Assembly: GCA_963844695.1 (NCBI GenBank)
Contig: CAWJPL010000016.1
Location: 462,325 to 526,324 of the forward strand
From: RYN-230 sp963844695
GTDB lineage: Bacteria > Actinomycetota > Actinomycetes > Streptosporangiales > Streptosporangiaceae
Length of the DNA: 64,000 bases
Direction of reading: 5' to 3'
Shown here: positions 49,674 through 58,907 of the stretch, piece after piece
Layout: every line of letters begins with the position of its first letter
How positions within the stretch are numbered: position 1 is the stretch's first letter
Translations under genes and position numbers: made by a program
The notes under the pieces: model-generated
What the model saw: the letters and a program-made list of their open reading frames with translations, nothing else
Told to the model about the DNA's origin: nothing
Databases searched by the model: none

Positions 49674-52424
49674 TCAGGAAGTCTGGGAGGACGGTGCCAG
49701 CAGGCCGAGGGCGCGGGCGCGCGTGACGGCCTCGGTGCGGCCGTGCACGCCGAGCTTGGCGAAGAGGTGCCGTACGTGTGTCCGGACGGTGTGCACCGAC
49801 AGGGACAACTCGCGGGCGATCTGCGGCGTGGTCAAGTTCGTCGGCAGGTAGCGCAGCACCCGCATCTCGGTCTTGCTCAGCGGGTCTATGAGGCGGAAGG
49901 AGTCTGCTGGCCGGGGCGGGTCTTCATGCGCCCCTGGCTTTGGTCCTGCGGGCGGTCCTTCCGGTGGTCCTGCGGGTGGTTCTTCGGGTGGTCCTGCGGG
50001 GAGCAGGTTACGGATCTCGGCCGCCAGGGCGGCCTGGTCACCCTGATCCGGGGCATAGCGATCGAACAGATCCCGGGCGGGAGGATGGAAAAGGAAGGCC
50101 GTGAGCGCGCCGTCGCGCGTGGCTTTCTCGAGCGCGCGCCGCAGGGCGTCCCGGGCTGCGGCCGGGTCACCGAGCCCGTCCCGGGCGATCGCCTCCAGCA
50201 GCCAGGCGTGCGCCAGCCAGGTCGTCGGGGGGACGGGTGCGGCGCCGGAGAGGACCGGCGCGAGCGCGACCGTCGCCGCGTGCGGATCATCCTGGGCGAT
50301 CCGCAGCGCGGCCAGGGCCAGGCGTATCTCGCCGCTGGCCTGGCCTGGCTCGCCGATTTCCGTGATGTCCTGCTCCGCTCGCCCGAGCTCGCCCAGCCGC
50401 ACCAGGGCGTGCAGCCGCAACGCGCGGGTCCGCATCAGCGGCCAGTCTGGTGCGTCAAGCAGCCTGGACAGCCGCTCAGCGGCCCGGAAGGTGGCCAGCA
50501 CCTCCGGGTCACGGCCGCGCGCCAGTTCCAGCAGCGCGCGGACATAGCGGATCGCGATCGCCGTTGTGGGCTCGGCTTCCGCCCGCAGGGTGCGCTCGGC
50601 GCGCCGCACCCAGTCCGCCGCCTCCTCAAGCCGCCGCCGCCAGATCAGCCCGGCGGCGAGCGCTATGTAGGCGATGCCGACGGCAGGCTCGTCGGTCCAG
50701 CCGTGCCGCCGGGCCAGTTCGATCGTCTGCCTGGCGCGCTCTTCCGCCAGCGCGTAGGGCGTTGACCGCACGCTGGTGATCGACGTGAGGTGCGCCAGGC
50801 CGAGGAACTCGAGGTACGGCCGGGAGATCCGCCGCGCCAGCGTGATGCCCTGTTCCAGGTGCGGTCCCGCCTCCGCGAGGCGGCCACCCCAGTACTCGGT
50901 GATAGCGAGGTTCACCAGCGCCAGCGCGCGCAGCTCTTCGCTCAGGCCCTGCGGCGCCGTATCGGGAGCGTCGGCGACCACCCGCAGCCGCTGCGCCTCT
51001 TCGGCCGCCGCCGGAAGGTTCATCCGGTGCCGGGCGAGAAGCAGCCGAACCATGCCGAGCAGCACGTCCAGCTGGCCGCGCCGGATAGGAGGCACGGACG
51101 CCGTCCCCCGTGCCGCGAGCCCCAGGAATCGCTCTGCTTGCGCGACGGATCCCATCGCCAGCTCATCCGCCGCGGCCAGGACCGCAAGCTCAGCGTCTGC
51201 CGATCGGGCGGCGGCGGGAAATCGGCCCAGGAGCGCGTGCACGGTGGCCGCTTGCCCGTCCAGTTGCAGGCCGGGCCAGTGGTCGGCCAGCAGGCGGGCG
51301 GCCGACGCCCAGTCAGCCGTCGCCTGGGCGTGCCGGATCGCTTCCATCGGATATCCATGGTCGGCGTACCACTGCGCAGCCGTACGGTGCAACGCGGGGA
51401 TCTCATCCGCTGCGGCCCGGCGCAGCTCCAGCCGCAGCAGGTCGGCGAACAGCTGGTGGTACCGGAACCGCGAGCGCGCCACGTCCAGGGCCACCACAAA
51501 CGCGTTCGAATCCTCCAGCTCCTGCAAGGCCTGCTCGCCGCCATTGTCTCCGGTCAGCAGATCGGCGAGCTCGCCGTTGACCTGTTCCAGGATCGAGGTT
51601 CGCAGCAGGAGCCGCCGCACCTGCTCGCTCAGCCGCTCCAGTACCTCGGCCAGCAGGTACTCGGCGACGGTCCGTTCGCTGCCGGAGAACTCGGCCGCGA
51701 ACCGTTCCGGGTCCGGGTGCCTGGCCAGCGACAGCGCCGCCAGCCGCAGCCCCGCCGCCCACCCCTCCGTCCGCTCATGCAACTTCCCCAGGGCCGCCTC
51801 GGGCAACTCCACTCCCGCCGCGGCGAGCAGCTCCCGGGCCTCAGCCAGGCTGAACCGCAGGTGCGCCGCGCGGATCTCGGTGAGCTCCCCCTCCAGCCGC
51901 ATCCGGCGCAGCCCCAGCCGCAGATCATGCCGGGTCGCCAGCACGAAGCGCAGCTTCGACGGGCCACGCATCAGCAGCAGCTCAAGCTGCCGCCGCGCTT
52001 CCGCCGACCCAAGCTCCTGCACGTCATCAAGCACCAGCCAGAGCCGGTCCCGTAGCGGCGCCAGGTCCTTCAGCAGCCGCTCCACCACCGCCCACCCGTC
52101 CAGGTCGGGCGCCGCCGTCAGCTCCCGGACCAGCCCCGACCCGGCAGCGGTCTGGCGCAGTGCGCCCAGCACCGACAGCCAGAACCGCTGCGGATCACGA
52201 TCGTCACGCCCGACCGACACCCACCCGGTGCTGTCCTTCAGGCCCGCCTCGCCGATCCACGACCGCAGCAGCACCGTCTTCCCGCTGCCTGGTGGCGCCG
52301 AGACCACGGTCACCCGGGCTGACGCCCCGAGCCACTCGAACAGCCCGGTACGGGACACGACTCCTTCCGCGCCAGGATGAGCGGCCCAGCCGGCCACGGC
52401 GTCCGGTCCTTCGGCGGGGCCCAT
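49674..52424 (-). CDS. MalT/LAL-type LuxR family regulator (intact, paralogue 2)
   Basis: 916 aa from the ATG at 52424; the frame extends to 52493. Walker A VVSAPPGSGKTVLL, Walker B LWLVLDDVQELGS, HERTEGWAAGLRLAALSLAR and a long TPR-like region are followed by a Pro-rich linker and the LuxR HTH (LRYLPTNLTTPQIARELSLS, HTVRTHVRHLFAKLG). It is the intact paralogue of the frameshifted gene at 25918-28585. It is divergent from the small gene at 52601, so that gene and the SnoaL gene after it may be targets. Confidence 0.86.
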   Translation of the reverse strand: MGPAEGPDAVAGWAAHPGAEGVVSRTGLFEWLGASARVTVVSAPPGSGKTVLLRSWIGEAGLKDSTGWVSVGRDDRDPQRFWLSVLGALRQTAAGSGLVRELTAAPDLDGWAVVERLLKDLAPLRDRLWLVLDDVQELGSAEARRQLELLLMRGPSKLRFVLATRHDLRLGLRRMRLEGELTEIRAAHLRFSLAEARELLAAAGVELPEAALGKLHERTEGWAAGLRLAALSLARHPDPERFAAEFSGSERTVAEYLLAEVLERLSEQVRRLLLRTSILEQVNGELADLLTGDNGGEQALQELEDSNAFVVALDVARSRFRYHQLFADLLRLELRRAAADEIPALHRTAAQWYADHGYPMEAIRHAQATADWASAARLLADHWPGLQLDGQAATVHALLGRFPAAARSADAELAVLAAADELAMGSVAQAERFLGLAARGTASVPPIRRGQLDVLLGMVRLLLARHRMNLPAAAEEAQRLRVVADAPDTAPQGLSEELRALALVNLAITEYWGGRLAEAGPHLEQGITLARRISRPYLEFLGLAHLTSITSVRSTPYALAEERARQTIELARRHGWTDEPAVGIAYIALAAGLIWRRRLEEAADWVRRAERTLRAEAEPTTAIAIRYVRALLELARGRDPEVLATFRAAERLSRLLDAPDWPLMRTRALRLHALVRLGELGRAEQDITEIGEPGQASGEIRLALAALRIAQDDPHAATVALAPVLSGAAPVPPTTWLAHAWLLEAIARDGLGDPAAARDALRRALEKATRDGALTAFLFHPPARDLFDRYAPDQGDQAALAAEIRNLLPAGPPEEPPAGPPEGPPAGPKPGAHEDPPRPADSFRLIDPLSKTEMRVLRYLPTNLTTPQIARELSLSVHTVRTHVRHLFAKLGVHGRTEAVTRARALGLLAPSSQTS
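49942..50013. repeat. 24-bp tandem repeat encoding a Pro-rich linker
   Basis: GGTCCTGCGGG recurs at 49942, 49966 and 49990 (period 24). On the minus strand it encodes PPAGPPEG-type units between the TPR-like region and the HTH of the LAL regulator. This is a length-variable hinge. Confidence 0.65.
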
Positions 52425-52506
52425 GATCCAGATCTTCGCACGACACCAGCCTGCGAAAGGGGCCCATCCCCCGGCGTGGTTCCGCAGGCCCAACCCGGCC
52501 GTTGCG

Positions 52507-52526
52507 GATCACCAGAATCGCGCGAT
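52507..52526. promoter_or_regulatory. Conserved upstream motif of LAL paralogue 2
   Basis: GATCACCAGAATC (52507-52519) is identical to 28607-28619 upstream of LAL paralogue 1, but here the right arm is degenerate (GCGCGATG). It lies 83 bases before the LAL ATG and 94 before the divergent small gene. Confidence 0.45.
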
Positions 52527-52600
52527 GCCGGCTCACCTAGCTATGCGGAACTATGAGGTACGGCCCGGCCGGGACGGCGAACAGAAACGGACCTGACCTC

Positions 52601-52819
52601 ATGGATGAAGCGCCCGGATCGGTCTGCTACGAGATCCGTGTCCGCGGAGTGCTGGGCGGCATGCTGCTCGACGCGTTCCCCGGTCTGCGGGCCCAGACGC
52701 ACGGGGCGGAGACCGTGCTCTCCGGGCCGGTGCCCGATCAGGCGGCACTGTACGGGTTGCTGGCCCAGATCGAAGCACTGGGCCTTGAACTGCTCGAAGT
52801 CCGCCGTACCGGCTGCTGA
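52601..52819 (+). CDS. Small conserved-type protein of unknown function
   Basis: 72 aa from the ATG at 52601. It looks like a compact alpha/beta domain: a strand (CYEIRVRGVLGGMLLDAF), a strand turn (THGAETVLSGPVPDQ) and an amphipathic helix ending LLAQIEALGLELLEVRR. I believe similar small proteins occur widely beside actinobacterial regulators, but I cannot assign a function. Divergent from LAL paralogue 2. Confidence 0.62.
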   Translation: MDEAPGSVCYEIRVRGVLGGMLLDAFPGLRAQTHGAETVLSGPVPDQAALYGLLAQIEALGLELLEVRRTGC

Positions 52820-52830
52820 GCCACCTGCCC

Positions 52831-52859
52831 TTGACAACCCTACGGCCGGGGGAAATACT
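52831..52859 (+). promoter_or_regulatory. Consensus-like promoter upstream of the SnoaL-type gene
   Basis: TTGACA (52831-52836), a 17-base spacer and AATACT (52854-52859). It gives an untranslated leader of about 120 bases before the ATG at 52989. The best sigma-70-like match I noticed in the window. Confidence 0.5.
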
Positions 52860-52988
52860 GCGCCCGTTCGCTACATGGAATTTAGTCCGCATAGCGCCCG
52901 CGAGAGCGACGGACGCCGGGCCGGCTATACCGTCAACTTCCAGCACAGCGGCAGGATGACACACCTGCGAGGAGTGGAGAATCCAGCA

Positions 52989-53453
52989 ATGGCGCTGACA
53001 CATGAAACGATGACCGACGAACAGCGGAAGTCAGTAGCCATCGAGTACCTCAAGGCATTCGACAATGGTGGCGTGACCTCAACGGGCGGAAGCATCCTGG
53101 ACCTGTTCGCCGAAGACGCACAGGTGTACTTCCCCAAATGGGGACTGGCGAATGGCGCGGAGGAGATCGGCAAACTCTTCTCCGACGTGGGGGCGACCCT
53201 CAAGTCGATCACGCATCATTACTCGAACTTCAACTGGGTCTTCTCCGGCAGCGACGTCGTCGTCTGCGAGGGCACCAGCCATGGCGAGCATCAGGACGGC
53301 CCATGGCGGGCCGGGGTACCTGAGTGGGCGGCGGGCCGGTGGTGCGACGTCTTCGAGATCCGCGACTGGAAGATCCAGCGCTGCTTCATCTACCTCGACC
53401 CCGACTACGCGGCCCAGGACACCAAACGTTATCCGTGGCTGGCCAGCACGTAG
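52989..53453 (+). CDS. SnoaL-like/NTF2-fold protein
   Basis: 154 aa from the ATG at 52989; the frame is open further upstream, but the ATG sits just after GGAGTGGAG. NTF2-like signature: IEYLKAFDNGGVTSTGGSIL, LFAEDAQVYFPKWG, HHYSNFNWVFSGSDVVVCEG and VFEIRDWKIQRCFIYLDPDY. Small-molecule isomerase/cyclase or binding role, not assignable. Served by the promoter at 52831-52859. Confidence 0.72.
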   Translation: MALTHETMTDEQRKSVAIEYLKAFDNGGVTSTGGSILDLFAEDAQVYFPKWGLANGAEEIGKLFSDVGATLKSITHHYSNFNWVFSGSDVVVCEGTSHGEHQDGPWRAGVPEWAAGRWCDVFEIRDWKIQRCFIYLDPDYAAQDTKRYPWLAST

Positions 53454-53467
53454 CCAGGGTGTCTGGG

Positions 53468-54664
53468 TTACTTCACTGACTGGCGCAGGGTTACTACCCG
53501 GTTCACGCTGGCCAGGAAGGCCGGGCCGTTGAGCTTTCCCTGGCGGTAGGCCGCAGCCAGTTCGCCGCTCGCCTGCTCCCCCTGGGTGACGTTCTGGGCG
53601 GAGCAGAGCAGCAGGTCCATGCCGGCCTGCGCGGCGAACAGAGCGCGGTTCTGGGTCGAGCCGTAGGCGCGCAGCGCGCCGGCCTCCAGGGCGTCGGTGA
53701 TCGTGACCCCGGTGAACTTGAGCCGGTTCCGCAGCTCACCCTGGACCACATTGGGCGAGAGCCCGGCGGGCCGTGCTCCTATTGCCGGGTAGGTAGCCCA
53801 CGACAGCATGATCAGCTTGACTCCGGCATTGACCGCGGCCTGGAACGGCGGCTCGTCGGTGCGGCGGATCGTCGCCAGCGGCAGATTGAGCGTCACCGGC
53901 CTGACGTCGGTGTTCTGCCTCGCCGTAGCAGCCCCGAGACCCGGGAAGTGCTTGGCCGTAGCCGCCACCCCGCCCGCCTGCTGTGCCGTGATCATGTTGG
54001 CGCCCAGATCCGACACGACAGTGGGATTCTTGCTGTAGGAGCGGCCGAACTCGTCATCGAAGTTCCCGGCTTGCCGGTACACGTCCAGCACGGGCGCAAG
54101 GTTGACGTTCATGCCGACACCGCGCAGGCTGGCTGCGGCGCCCTGACCCGCTTGCGTGGCCAGAACCTTCGCCTTCGCCAGCGGATTCGCGCCAATCTGC
54201 TGCTCGGACAGATACGGGCGGCCCGGCAGGCGGCGGACCTGACCGCCCTCCTGGTCGGTCATCAGCAACAGTGGTGCCCTGACTGGGTTCAGCGAGCTGG
54301 CGTCAGCCCGATTCAGCTGCCTGATGACCCCCGCGATCTGCGCCTCGCTGGAAATGTTCTGCCCGAAGAAGATCACCCCGGCGGCCTCGCCGTGCCGGAT
54401 CAGCGAGATCAGGCTCGACGGCGGGGTCAGGCCCGCGTAACTGTAGATCACCCGCTGGCCCGCCAGTTGCTGCGCCGACAGTCTCGGCAGGGCAGCCGCC
54501 AGCGCTGGAGGGACGACCCTGGTCTGTGCCGTACCAGCCACGCCGCCGCCGTCACGGCCGGCCACGCCAGTCGTTCTGGCTGCTGCGGCCGCTACCGCCG
54601 GCATGGTGATCGCGAGCGCCAGGGCCAGCCGACCAGCCGTCAGCCATTTGGCTTGAACCCGCAC
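53468..54664 (-). CDS. Secreted glycoside hydrolase family 3 enzyme (beta-N-acetylhexosaminidase-like)
   Basis: 398 aa from the GTG at 54664. The signal peptide VQAKWLTAGRLALALAITMP ends near an Ala-rich cleavage site. The GH3 barrel follows: AGVIFFGQNI, LLLMTDQEGGQVRRLPG, GMNVNLAPVLDVY, ATAKHFPGLGAATARQNTD (KHFPG motif) and VTITDALEAGAL with the nucleophile Asp. Only the barrel domain is present, as in NagZ. It probably trims cell-wall or chitin-derived GlcNAc outside the cell. Convergent with the SnoaL-like gene. Confidence 0.83.
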   Translation of the reverse strand: MRVQAKWLTAGRLALALAITMPAVAAAAARTTGVAGRDGGGVAGTAQTRVVPPALAAALPRLSAQQLAGQRVIYSYAGLTPPSSLISLIRHGEAAGVIFFGQNISSEAQIAGVIRQLNRADASSLNPVRAPLLLMTDQEGGQVRRLPGRPYLSEQQIGANPLAKAKVLATQAGQGAAASLRGVGMNVNLAPVLDVYRQAGNFDDEFGRSYSKNPTVVSDLGANMITAQQAGGVAATAKHFPGLGAATARQNTDVRPVTLNLPLATIRRTDEPPFQAAVNAGVKLIMLSWATYPAIGARPAGLSPNVVQGELRNRLKFTGVTITDALEAGALRAYGSTQNRALFAAQAGMDLLLCSAQNVTQGEQASGELAAAYRQGKLNGPAFLASVNRVVTLRQSVK

Positions 54665-55030
54665 GTCAGGCCACCTCTCCGCGAGCGACGACTCTTCGTC
54701 GCAATGGCAGCCAGCGTGAACGGGCGACGTCGCCCCACTTAGCACCCTCGGCCGCCACTTTCATACCACGAAGACCTGACCCCGGCATGATCCCGGCTTG
54801 TCCTGGTCCATGACAGCCCGGGGCTGAGGTCAAACCAACCGGGCCCCGTGGACCCGCGCCCCCGGGATCGGGCCCCCGGGGGTCTGCACCAGTGGCTTTG
54901 CCGGGCGCGACGGGCAGGCGTCGAGACCACCCTTGATGGCAACACCAAGACCCACCGGGATGGAGATTTCCGCCCAGGCGGCAACGTGCAGGACCACCCG
55001 CCCAGGGTGTAACTGGCTGCCGGTACAGCG
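54665..55030. other. Intergenic region between subtilase and GH3 genes
   Basis: About 365 bases. A 55-codon minus-strand frame (54830-54997; VVLHVAAWAEISIPVGLGVA) is open, but I have no support that it is a gene. The region is GC-rich with short inverted GGGCCC runs near 54840-54890. Confidence 0.3.
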
Positions 55031-55062
55031 ACGGCCCGGGCCTGCGACGAGGCCCGGGCCGT
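55031..55062. terminator. Perfect hairpin downstream of the subtilase
   Basis: ACGGCCCGGGCCT (55031-55043) pairs with AGGCCCGGGCCGT (55050-55062): a 13-bp stem and a 6-base loop, 29 bases beyond the subtilase stop. A GC-rich terminator without a clear U-tract. Confidence 0.7.
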
Positions 55063-55090
55063 GCGTTGTTGCCAGTGCTAGCCGCTCGAG

Positions 55091-58000
55091 TTAGCTCCCG
55101 ACTGTGTAGGCGTAGGCGAAATCGTGGAAATCGGAGAACGACGTCGGGACCCCGACGGCGGGATCAGCGTCGGTCAAGTCCGTCGACTCGACGACGCTGA
55201 GGGTGCCGTTCACCACGGTGCCCGCAGCTGCCGTGGGTGACAGCGTCGCCGTCAGTGTCCCCGTGGCTCCGGGCGCCAGCTGCACTGGCGTGGCGGTAGC
55301 GCCGCCAGTGATGTCGTTGCCCGACGGTTCCAGCACGAAGAGCCCGACGTGGTTCGTCGTGTTCTTGACCTGCACCGTGATCGGGACGCTGGCGCCGGTA
55401 GCGACGGTCGTCGACGCCGACGTCGGGAGACCGGACTCGGTCACCGGCGCGAGCCGGTTGTACGAGACGACCCCGGTGACGGTCTGGGAGAACACCGTCC
55501 CGTCGGTCGTAGCGCCCTGCATCACGTCGATCTCCCACAGACCTGGCTGGGGATCGGGGGCGATCAGCGAGGCGTTCCCGGTCGGGTTGTCGGCCGTCGG
55601 CGTGGTGTCGGTGGCCGTGACATCAATGTTGCCCGACTCGGTGACCCCGGGCTCGAGGTCGGCCGGCGAGAACAGGTAGTAGTACACCGGGTCGTCGGTG
55701 GCGTGGTCCGGCGCGAACAACGACACGTCGAGGTCCTTCGCACCCTGGGGCACGTCCACGTAGAACGTCTTGATCTGCCCGGGACCGCGAGATACCGAGC
55801 TGGTCAATGTGGCGCCGAACGAGCCACCGCCCGACGGGATGAGGGTACGCCGGGCGATCGGCACCGAGCTCTCGAGCCCGTTCGGCCCGGTGAACTGCAC
55901 CGACTCGGGGGCATCGCCGGGAGTCCGGGGCAGGGCGATGCTGAGCGGCACGCTTACCGAGCTGCGAGGCGCGATGGTGACGGGCGCCGACGCCGGGCTG
56001 GTCGTGAAGTTCTGGCCGCTGGCCTGGAAGGTCACGGTCCCGGTGTAGGGCCCTGGGGTGTCCGGCGCGGTCTGCACGTGGCCGCGGCCGTTGGCCCACA
56101 CGATCTGGGCCGTCCAGGTTCCGGCCATCGGATGCTCGACCGTGCTGTGCTGGATGTCCGGGCTGGCGTTGTCCCCGTTAGAGGCGCCGTAGTCGTACGA
56201 CATCTGGGCCAGCTTCCCGGCCGGGTCGGTCAGGATGAAGGTCAGGATGTTGTCATCGCTGTTGGTCGGGTCCGGCCAGCGCATGTCGGCATCGAGCACG
56301 CTGGTGCCCCTCGGCACCCTGAAGGTGATCGGTGCCGCCGCGGTCGCCCCCTGGGCGGGAAGCGGGGCGCCCGCTGCCGGGGCGCTGACGTTCTCGGTAA
56401 CGGGCCGGCCGAAGGCCGTCTCGCCGCCAAGCTCCCGGTAGGTGCCGGTGACCCGTTCGGTGTTGGAGGAGGCGTTGTACAGCGTGACCGAGCTGTGGAC
56501 CGTTGAGCCGCCCGGGCCCTGTACGTCGACCTGGGTGGGGGTGTCCACCAGTTCCGGAGTGCTGGAATGCGTCACCGACGTGCCCGGCATCTGGCGGGCC
56601 GCCTTAACGGCCGCGTCGATGTTCAGGAGGCCAGCGCCCTGCTGGTCTGACTCGGCGCCGATGTCGGTCGCCGTGCTGGTGAGGATCTGCTTCACCATGG
56701 CTGGCGTCGGGGTAGTGCCGCCGTGGCTGTCACGGTAGGCCTGGATCACGTCAGCGGCGGCACCGGAGATGAACGGGGCCGACTGGCTGGTGCCGCCAAA
56801 GGCCTCGGTCGGAAGCGGCGGTACCTGGCCGGCGCCGGCGGCAGCGAGCGCCAGGTAGCCGGGGGCGACTAGGTCGACCACGGCGCCATTGGGAGCGGTG
56901 CCGCCCGACGACAGGGTCGTCATGTTGTCGTTTTCCCAGCCCTTGGTGTAGCCATCGGCCTGGGCCAGGAGCCGGAGGTCGTTCGACCCGGCGGCGTCGA
57001 TGACGTTGGGGTCATCGGCAGGGGCCTCGACCGTGCCGGACGAGCCGCTGTCGCCCGCGCTCTCGACGACGACCACGCCCGCGGCAACCATGGCGTCGTT
57101 CGTCGGCTCGAGCAGGTCGTCGTTGGCACCCGGCAGAGCGCCAAAGCCGTAGGACTCCGACACGACGTTGACACCCTCGTTCGTCGCCTGCTGCAGCCCG
57201 GCAATGACCTGCGACTCGGGAGCCACGATCTGACCCGCCGAGTTGGTGTCGGAGAAGAAACCGGTGGTGAGCAGAGAGGCGCCGGTGGCGTCACCCACGA
57301 TCCGGAAGCTGCACTTCGCGGGGATGTTCGAGAAGGGCAGCTGAGACGCGTAGGTGTAGGTGACCGTGCCCTGGGCGGCGATGGTGGAGACGTCCCCGTT
57401 GAACTCGTCGCTGAAGACGTTCTCGGTCGGGTCCGGGGCATCGATGATCACGTGCTGCCCGTTGGGCCGGATCATGTTGGGGTTCCCGGCCAACGTGTCG
57501 GCGTCGACGTTCCCGACGATGACGCCCTGGCCCGTCGCGATCGCCGACGTGTCGTGGATGCTGGTGAGTGCTTCCGGCTCCACCAGCGGCTTGCTGGAAT
57601 GCTATTGCACAGTTGCTGCCCGTCGGCCGCCGTTGCCGGGATGGCCGACTTCCGAACCTGGGAGGCGGCTACCGTCGTCGTCTTCGACGTGGCGTCTCCG
57701 ATGATGATGGTTCCGTCGGGGACGACCTCCTTGACGCCCTTGGTCTGGCTGAGTGCCCGTGCCTCGGCCGCCGGCATGGCCGCCGCGACCGCGTTGAGGA
57801 TCGAAAGGCCCGTGATATGCGTGGCCCCGACCTGCTTCAGCTGGGTTACGAGCGGAGCCTGCATGGACGCGGCCGTTGTTTCCCGGGCGTGCCGGTGGGT
57901 CCGGTTCGCCGGCAGGTTGCTGAGCTGGTTGTCGAACACGACCACCATGCGCTCTTGCTTACCGGACGAGCGGGCTTTGACTTGGCTCGCGCTCAGCTTA

Positions 58001-58125
58001 GAAAAGCTGGGCGTCACACTGGCCTGGGCGGCTGAACCGGCGGCCAGGCCGACGCCGGTCATCACTCCGCCGCCGAGCGCGGCAGCGCCGAGCGACGAAA
58101 CAGCCTTACGGGGGGTTAAGGACAT
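55091..58125 (-). pseudogene. Secreted S8 (subtilisin-like) peptidase broken by a one-base deletion
   Basis: The ATG at 58125 (GGAGG upstream) starts a signal peptide (AVSSLGAAALGGGVMTGVGL) and an I9-like propeptide (MVVVFDNQLSNLPAN). At 57590-57600 the frame is lost. Restoring one C in ATTCCAGCAAG gives SIPSKPLVEPEALTSIHD, and the second frame runs to 55091. It has the Asp region IVGNVDADTLAG and the Ser region GGTSQSAPFISGAAADV, then about 470 residues of beta-rich extracellular domains. The usual HGTH motif is not visible; the position reads EFNGDVSTIAAQG. About 1010 aa if joined. Confidence 0.8.
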
Positions 58126-58272
58126 TCTGCTGCCTCCATTACGGAAGTGGTCGATCACCGCATGATCGTTCCATATGACAGCGTTCACGGGAATAGGTCG
58201 CCGGGCACCTCGGCGAAACACGTGACCCGGGGCTGAATTCCTCAGGCCGTGGCGTTCCGTGGGCCGATCGGC

Positions 58273-58439
58273 TTACCAAACAGCAGGAGCGGCCAGCGCG
58301 GCGAGGTGGTCATCCAGTTGCGCCAGCGCCCACCTGGCCGAGGTCTGCCGGGGAGTGGTAACGAGCTGGAGCGCAGCCCGTCGAGGAGCAGCCGAAGGCG
58401 CGCCGCCTCGTCCCATTGATCGCTGAGCGACTCTGGCAT
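58273..58439 (-). pseudogene. Possible small broken gene
   Basis: An ATG at 58439 gives PESLSDQWDEAARLRLLLDG with a helical look. A neighbouring frame then continues LQLVTTPRQTSARWALAQLD and ends at 58273. Joined by a one-base shift they would make a protein of about 57 residues. No family recognised; support is weak. Confidence 0.25.
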
Positions 58440-58471
58440 CCGCCGCTGGCGCGGTACCTGGCCCCGGTTGG

Positions 58472-58900
58472 TCAGAGCCGGTTCAGTGCCTGGCGCATGC
58501 CGATCTCCGCCTCGGTGCCGAGTCGGTCGAAGGCGTTCCTGAGCAAGGGGGCGATCAGGCGGGACGGCCCCTTGAAGGTGAACTCGGCCGTGTAGGTCAC
58601 CTCGGTGGCGGTGCCGACGGTGCGGAAGGTCATGGTGTCGACGGCGATCACCGTCTTGTTCTCCCCGTACAGCTGAACCCGCCTGCCGGGGACGAAGTCA
58701 TGCACGACGTAGGTCAGCCGGGTCTCCCGGCCCAGGAACTTCGAGGTGTTGAGGTAGGTGGTGCCGACTCCTCCGTCCCCTTGCTGGTTCACGGTGACCA
58801 CCGTGCCCGGGTCCCATTCGGTGGTCGTGGTGAAGTCGGACAGGTAGCCGAACACCGTCTCCAGCGGCTTGTCCACGACGACGGTCTGCTGCACTTTCAT
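58472..58900 (-). CDS. SRPBCC/polyketide cyclase-type START-like protein
   Basis: 142 aa from the ATG at 58900, last gene of the light-operon candidate, 7 bases after the SDR. It has the START-like pattern VQQTVVVDKPLETVFGYLSD, WDPGTVVTV, VQLYGENKTVIAVDTMTFR and a long C-terminal helix (LIAPLLRNAFDRLGTEAEIG). These hydrophobic-cavity proteins bind lipids or polyketides. Here it may carry or sense the modified fatty acyl product. Confidence 0.75.
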   Translation of the reverse strand: MKVQQTVVVDKPLETVFGYLSDFTTTTEWDPGTVVTVNQQGDGGVGTTYLNTSKFLGRETRLTYVVHDFVPGRRVQLYGENKTVIAVDTMTFRTVGTATEVTYTAEFTFKGPSRLIAPLLRNAFDRLGTEAEIGMRQALNRL

Positions 58901-58907
58901 GGAGTCC

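Noticed and set aside
54830..54997. 55-codon minus-strand frame between subtilase and GH3
   Set aside because: No SD, no family resemblance and no neighbouring support; kept only as part of the intergenic description.
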